Source: Pseudomonadota bacterium (lineage in GTDB: Bacteria; Pseudomonadota; Gammaproteobacteria; Burkholderiales; Burkholderiaceae_C). From it: a stretch of 64,000 nt of DNA. The stretch covers positions 1-64,000 of the forward strand of contig JAIUPH010000018.1 of assembly GCA_020161065.1 (NCBI GenBank). Direction: 5' to 3'. The translations under genes were made by a program, and so were the position numbers. The notes below the pieces were generated by a model that was not told the origin of the DNA, searched no databases, and saw nothing but the letters and a program-made list of their open reading frames with translations. Shown piece by piece: positions 60,855-64,000 of the stretch. Position 1 is the stretch's first letter. Every line of letters begins with the position of its first letter.

Positions 60855-61844
60855 TCAGCGCGCGCTTCGCCGCCGCGTTCGGGCCTTCGCTGCAGACGAA
60901 CCAACCGCATCGAACCGCATCGCCGCCGCCTGCTGCCGCAGCCAACGATGGCCGGGGTCGTGGGCGCTGCGCCAGGTCCAGTGCATGGCCACGGTGAAGG
61001 GCGGCAGGCCGAGGGCGGCATCGATGACCTGCAGGCCGTGCAGCGCGGCGAAGCGCTCGGCCGGGCGCGACGGCAAGATCAACGCCAGGTCGGTGGCCGC
61101 CAGGATGGGCGGCACGACCATGAAGTGCGGCAGCGTCAGCCGGATGCGCGGCTGCAGCCCCAACAGGTGCAGCGCGCGCGCCGGCTCGGCGTGGCTGGCG
61201 ACGAGCACGAAGTCGAGCTTCTCCAGCGCGGCGCGTTGATCGTGAGCCGGCGCCGCGCGGCGGGGTAGCCCGCCCGCCAGCGGATGGCCCCGGCGCAGCA
61301 GCAGCACGTAGCGCTCCTGCAGCAGCGGCGCGCTCTCGGTGCCGGCCAGCGTGGGCAGGTAGCCAAAGGCGAGGTCGAGCCGGCCTTCTTCCAGCGCGGG
61401 GGCGATGGCGTCGGCCGGCAGCTGCACCGCCTCCACGCGCACGCCGGGGGCCTCGCGGCCGATCGCGGCCATCAGCTGCGGCAGGAACTCGTCGGCGCCG
61501 ATGTCGCTCATGTGGACGACGAAGCGGCGCTGCGAGCGCGCGGCGTCGAAGCTGTCGGACTCGCGCAGCGCCACGTCCAGCTGGCGCAGCGCCGCCTCCA
61601 CCTGGCGCGCCAGCTGGTCGGCCTTGGGCGTCGGCGCCACGCCGCCGGTCACGCGCGTGAACAGCGGGTCGTGCAGTGCCAGGCGCAGCCGCGTCAGCGC
61701 GTTGCTGACCGCCGGCTGCGACAGCCCCAGCGCCTCGGCCGCGCGGCTGACGCTGCGCGCCGCGTGCACCGCGGCGAAGACGTGCAGCAGGTTGAGGTCG
61801 AAGTCCTTGATATTCACGTGATGAATCGTACTCACAAACTCCAT
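60855..61844 (-). CDS. LysR-family regulator next to iorA
   Basis: 329 aa from the ATG at 61844; a GTG at 61817 is the alternative start and would give VNIKDFDLNLL. HTH: FDLNLLHVFAAVHAARSVSRAAEALGLSQPAVSNALTRLR (partly quoted), the NodD/NahR/LinR-like subgroup. The effector domain has RRFVVHMSDIGADEFLPQLM. Divergent from the indolepyruvate oxidoreductase gene (69 bp apart), so it is its presumed activator, responding to an aromatic acid. Confidence 0.88.
   Translation of the reverse strand: MEFVSTIHHVNIKDFDLNLLHVFAAVHAARSVSRAAEALGLSQPAVSNALTRLRLALHDPLFTRVTGGVAPTPKADQLARQVEAALRQLDVALRESDSFDAARSQRRFVVHMSDIGADEFLPQLMAAIGREAPGVRVEAVQLPADAIAPALEEGRLDLAFGYLPTLAGTESAPLLQERYVLLLRRGHPLAGGLPRRAAPAHDQRAALEKLDFVLVASHAEPARALHLLGLQPRIRLTLPHFMVVPPILAATDLALILPSRPAERFAALHGLQVIDAALGLPPFTVAMHWTWRSAHDPGHRWLRQQAAAMRFDAVGSSAAKARTRRRSAR
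61812..61826. promoter_or_regulatory. Palindrome at the LysR start, operator candidate
   Basis: ATTCA-CGTGA-TGAAT is a perfect inverted repeat with 5-bp arms. It covers the GTG alternative start of the LysR gene and lies about 90 bp upstream of the iorA ATG. A LysR box here would permit autoregulation. Confidence 0.45.
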
Positions 61845-61913
61845 CGCATGGACGAATGGACGGGGCGCGCCTAGAGTCCGCCGGTTTGCAGCGACGAGGA
61901 CAGGCGGCACGCG

Positions 61914-64000
61914 ATGGAAGTGCAGTTCACCGAACAGATCGAGCAGTTGAAGCTCGGTGCCGGCGACACCTTCCATGGCGAAGGCATCCTGGCCATCACC
62001 AAGGCGCTGCTGCAGTCGGGCGTGGCCTACATCGGCGGCTACCAGGGCGCGCCGGTCTCGCACCTGCTGGACGTGATGGTGCAGGCGCGGCCCTACGTCG
62101 ACACGCTGGGCGTGCACGTCGAGGCCTGCAGCAACGAGGCCTCGGCCGCCGCGATGCTGGGCGCGTCGATCCACTATCCACTGCGCGGCTGCGTCACCTG
62201 GAAGAGCATCGTCGGCACCAACGTGGCGGCCGATGCGCTGAGCAACCTGGCGTCGCCCGGCGTCGTCGGCGGCGCGCTGATCGTCGTCGGCGAAGACTAC
62301 GGCGAAGGCGCCAGCGTGATCCAGGAGCGCACGCACGCGTTTGCCATGAAGAGCACGCTGGCGCTCTTCGACCCGCGGCCCGACCTGGCCAAGATGGTCG
62401 ACCTCGTCGAGCACGCCTTCGCCTTGAGCGAGGCCAGCAACATGCCGGCGGTGATGGAGCTGCGCATCCGCGCCTGCCACGTGCGCGGCACCTTCACGGC
62501 GCGCGACAACGTGGCGCCGCGCTTTTCCACGCGCGACCTGGTCGCCGAGCCGGCCGGCTTCGACTACCTGCGCCTGGCGCACCCGCCGGTGACCTTCCGC
62601 CACGAGAAGCTGAAGGTCGAGCAGCGCCTCCCGGCCGCGCAGCGCTACATCGCCGAGCACCGGTTGAACGAAACGCTGCCGGGCGAGCTGGCGACGCTGG
62701 GCATCGTCGTGCAAGGCGGCCTGTACCCGGCGCTGGTGCGCGCGCTGCAGCGCGCGGGCCTGGCCGACGCCTTCGGCGACAGCCGCGTGCCGCTGCACGT
62801 GTTGAACGTCACCTACCCGCTGGTGCCGGCGGAACTGGCCGCGTTCGCCGCCGGCAAGCCGGCGCTGCTGGTGCTGGAGGAAGGCTACCCCGAATACATC
62901 GAGAAAGACCTGCTGCTGGCCTTGCGCCGCCAGGACCTGCAGACCGCCGTGCACGGCAAGGACCTGCTGCCCGCCGCCGGCGAGTACACGGTGGAAGCGA
63001 TGGTGCCGGCGCTGCTGGCCTACCTGGAACGTTACGCGCCACAAGTCGACACCACGGCGGCGCGCGCCTGGCTGGCCGCCACCGCGGCGCGCCGCGCCGA
63101 CGTGGCCCGGGCGCTGGGCCCGCTGCCGGCGCGGCCGCCGGGCTTTTGCATCGGCTGCCCCGAGCGGCCGGTGTTCAGCGCGCTCAAGCTGGCGCAGGCC
63201 GAGGTCGGCCCGGTGCACATTGCCGCCGACATCGGCTGCCACGCGCTGGCCACCTTCGAGCCCTTCAGCAGCGGGCACTCGATCCTCGGCTACGGCATGA
63301 GCCTGGCCAGCCGCGCCGGCGTCAGCCCGATGATGCAGCGGCGCAGCATCGCGGTGATGGGCGACGGCGGCTTCTGGCACAACGGCCTGCTCACCGGCGT
63401 GCAGGCGGCGCTGTTCAACGGCGACGACGCGGTGCTGGTGATCATGAAGAACGGCTACACCTCGGCCACCGGCACGCAGGACATCCTGAGCACGCCCGAC
63501 GACGAGGCCAAGGCCGAGGCCGAGCGCAACGCCGCGCTGCACCAGAGTCTGGCGCACAAGAACCAGACCATCGAAGGCACGCTGAAAGGCATGGGCGTGC
63601 AATGGCTGCGCGTGGTGCACACCTACGAGGTGGCGGCCATGCAGCGCACGCTGCAGGAGGCGCTAACGACATCGTTCAACGGCTTGAAGGTCATCGTCGC
63701 CGAGGGCGAATGCCAGCTCGAACGGCAGCGCCGCATCAAGCCCTGGACCGCGGGACGGCTCAAGCGCGGCGAGCGGGTCGAGCGCGTGAAGTACGGCGTC
63801 GACGAAGACGTCTGCACCGGCGACCACGCCTGCATCCGCCTGTCGGGCTGCCCGACGCTGACCGTCAAGGACAACCCCGACCCGCTGCGCGTGGACCCGG
63901 TGGCCACCGTGATCGACGGCTGCGTGGGCTGCGGCCTGTGCGGCGCCAACGCGCACGCGGCCACGCTGTGCCCCAGCTTTTATCGCGCCGAGGTGGTGAC
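61914..64000 (+). CDS. iorA: Indolepyruvate:ferredoxin oxidoreductase, alpha subunit (partial)
   Basis: 695 codons, running off the right edge. N-terminal pyruvate-oxidoreductase domain (FHGEGILAITKALLQSG, GGYQGAPVSHLLDV), a central domain with thiamine-diphosphate motif (GDGGFWHNGLLTGVQAALFN), and C-terminal 4Fe-4S sites CTGDHACIRLSGCPT and CVGCGLCGANAH...LCPSF. It oxidatively decarboxylates aryl-pyruvates from Trp, Phe or Tyr to aryl-acetyl-CoA. The beta subunit should follow outside the window. Many betaproteobacterial forms fuse both subunits; that cannot be seen here. Confidence 0.9.
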   Translation, partial: MEVQFTEQIEQLKLGAGDTFHGEGILAITKALLQSGVAYIGGYQGAPVSHLLDVMVQARPYVDTLGVHVEACSNEASAAAMLGASIHYPLRGCVTWKSIVGTNVAADALSNLASPGVVGGALIVVGEDYGEGASVIQERTHAFAMKSTLALFDPRPDLAKMVDLVEHAFALSEASNMPAVMELRIRACHVRGTFTARDNVAPRFSTRDLVAEPAGFDYLRLAHPPVTFRHEKLKVEQRLPAAQRYIAEHRLNETLPGELATLGIVVQGGLYPALVRALQRAGLADAFGDSRVPLHVLNVTYPLVPAELAAFAAGKPALLVLEEGYPEYIEKDLLLALRRQDLQTAVHGKDLLPAAGEYTVEAMVPALLAYLERYAPQVDTTAARAWLAATAARRADVARALGPLPARPPGFCIGCPERPVFSALKLAQAEVGPVHIAADIGCHALATFEPFSSGHSILGYGMSLASRAGVSPMMQRRSIAVMGDGGFWHNGLLTGVQAALFNGDDAVLVIMKNGYTSATGTQDILSTPDDEAKAEAERNAALHQSLAHKNQTIEGTLKGMGVQWLRVVHTYEVAAMQRTLQEALTTSFNGLKVIVAEGECQLERQRRIKPWTAGRLKRGERVERVKYGVDEDVCTGDHACIRLSGCPTLTVKDNPDPLRVDPVATVIDGCVGCGLCGANAHAATLCPSFYRAEVV

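Overview
The window is about 70% GC, packed with short-spaced operons, and has protein families typical of a betaproteobacterium of the order Burkholderiales (Rubrivivax/Ideonella/Methylibium-like). This placement is inferred from gene content (several Liv-type aromatic/branched-chain ABC systems, a TRAP transporter, FadN-type beta-oxidation, LivM-LivG fusion, IorA), not from a marker gene. No rRNA, tRNA or CRISPR array was seen; the one structural RNA is RNase P RNA (rnpB).

Region 1 (1-5480) is accessory DNA: the edge of an IS5-family transposase, an IS110-family transposase broken by a 13-bp tandem duplication and by an internal replacement, an integron-cassette-like boundary (GTTAGGC followed 7 bp later by an ATG), a run of small orphan genes (DUF6966-like, DUF1801-like, SnoaL-like, PDZ, a Cys-rich YidD-like protein, a DUF2164 gene with an in-frame stop) and a close relative of the aminoglycoside acetyltransferase AAC(6')-Ib.

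Region 2 (5480-15590) is a catabolic/uptake island: a divergent AraC/FeaR-like regulator, a complete Liv-type ABC importer, an aromatic-type aldehyde dehydrogenase whose frame is continuous with livF (no stop between them), and a complete TRAP transporter. Region 3 (15600-30070) holds a VapBC pair, an amidase, an HD-GYP protein, an alpha-carbonic anhydrase ending inside a 9-bp microsatellite, an MFS exporter, a secreted intradiol-dioxygenase-like protein, rnpB, htpX, pyrC, a LysR regulator, an Atm1-type ABC exporter, a thioesterase and a DHA2 exporter.

Region 4 (30090-39250) is an IclR-controlled operon: FAD dehydrogenase, SDR, periplasmic binding protein, LivH, LivM-LivG fusion, LivF and an EamA permease, read from one of two overlapping divergent promoters. 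Region 5 (39256-49353) has a TacAT-type toxin-antitoxin pair and a TetR-controlled fatty-acid beta-oxidation operon (acyl-CoA dehydrogenase, DUF2147, FadN-type HCDH/ECH, thiolase, enoyl-CoA hydratase, SGNH esterase, SDR) with a perfect 14-bp palindrome upstream of the regulator.

Region 6 (49511-64000) contains a RelE/HigA-type pair with its own AT-rich promoter and operator, an amidase plus dipeptide-type ABC importer plus a DUF1028 gene frameshifted by a 10-bp tandem duplication, an HNH endonuclease, a MarR / acyl-CoA-binding protein / wax-ester-synthase-like cluster, an S51 peptidase-like protein, a GSU2403-like nucleotidyltransferase-fold protein, a LysR regulator, and the start of an indolepyruvate:ferredoxin oxidoreductase running off the end. 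Recurrent themes are short tandem duplications that break reading frames, and paired uptake-plus-catabolism operons each with a local regulator.
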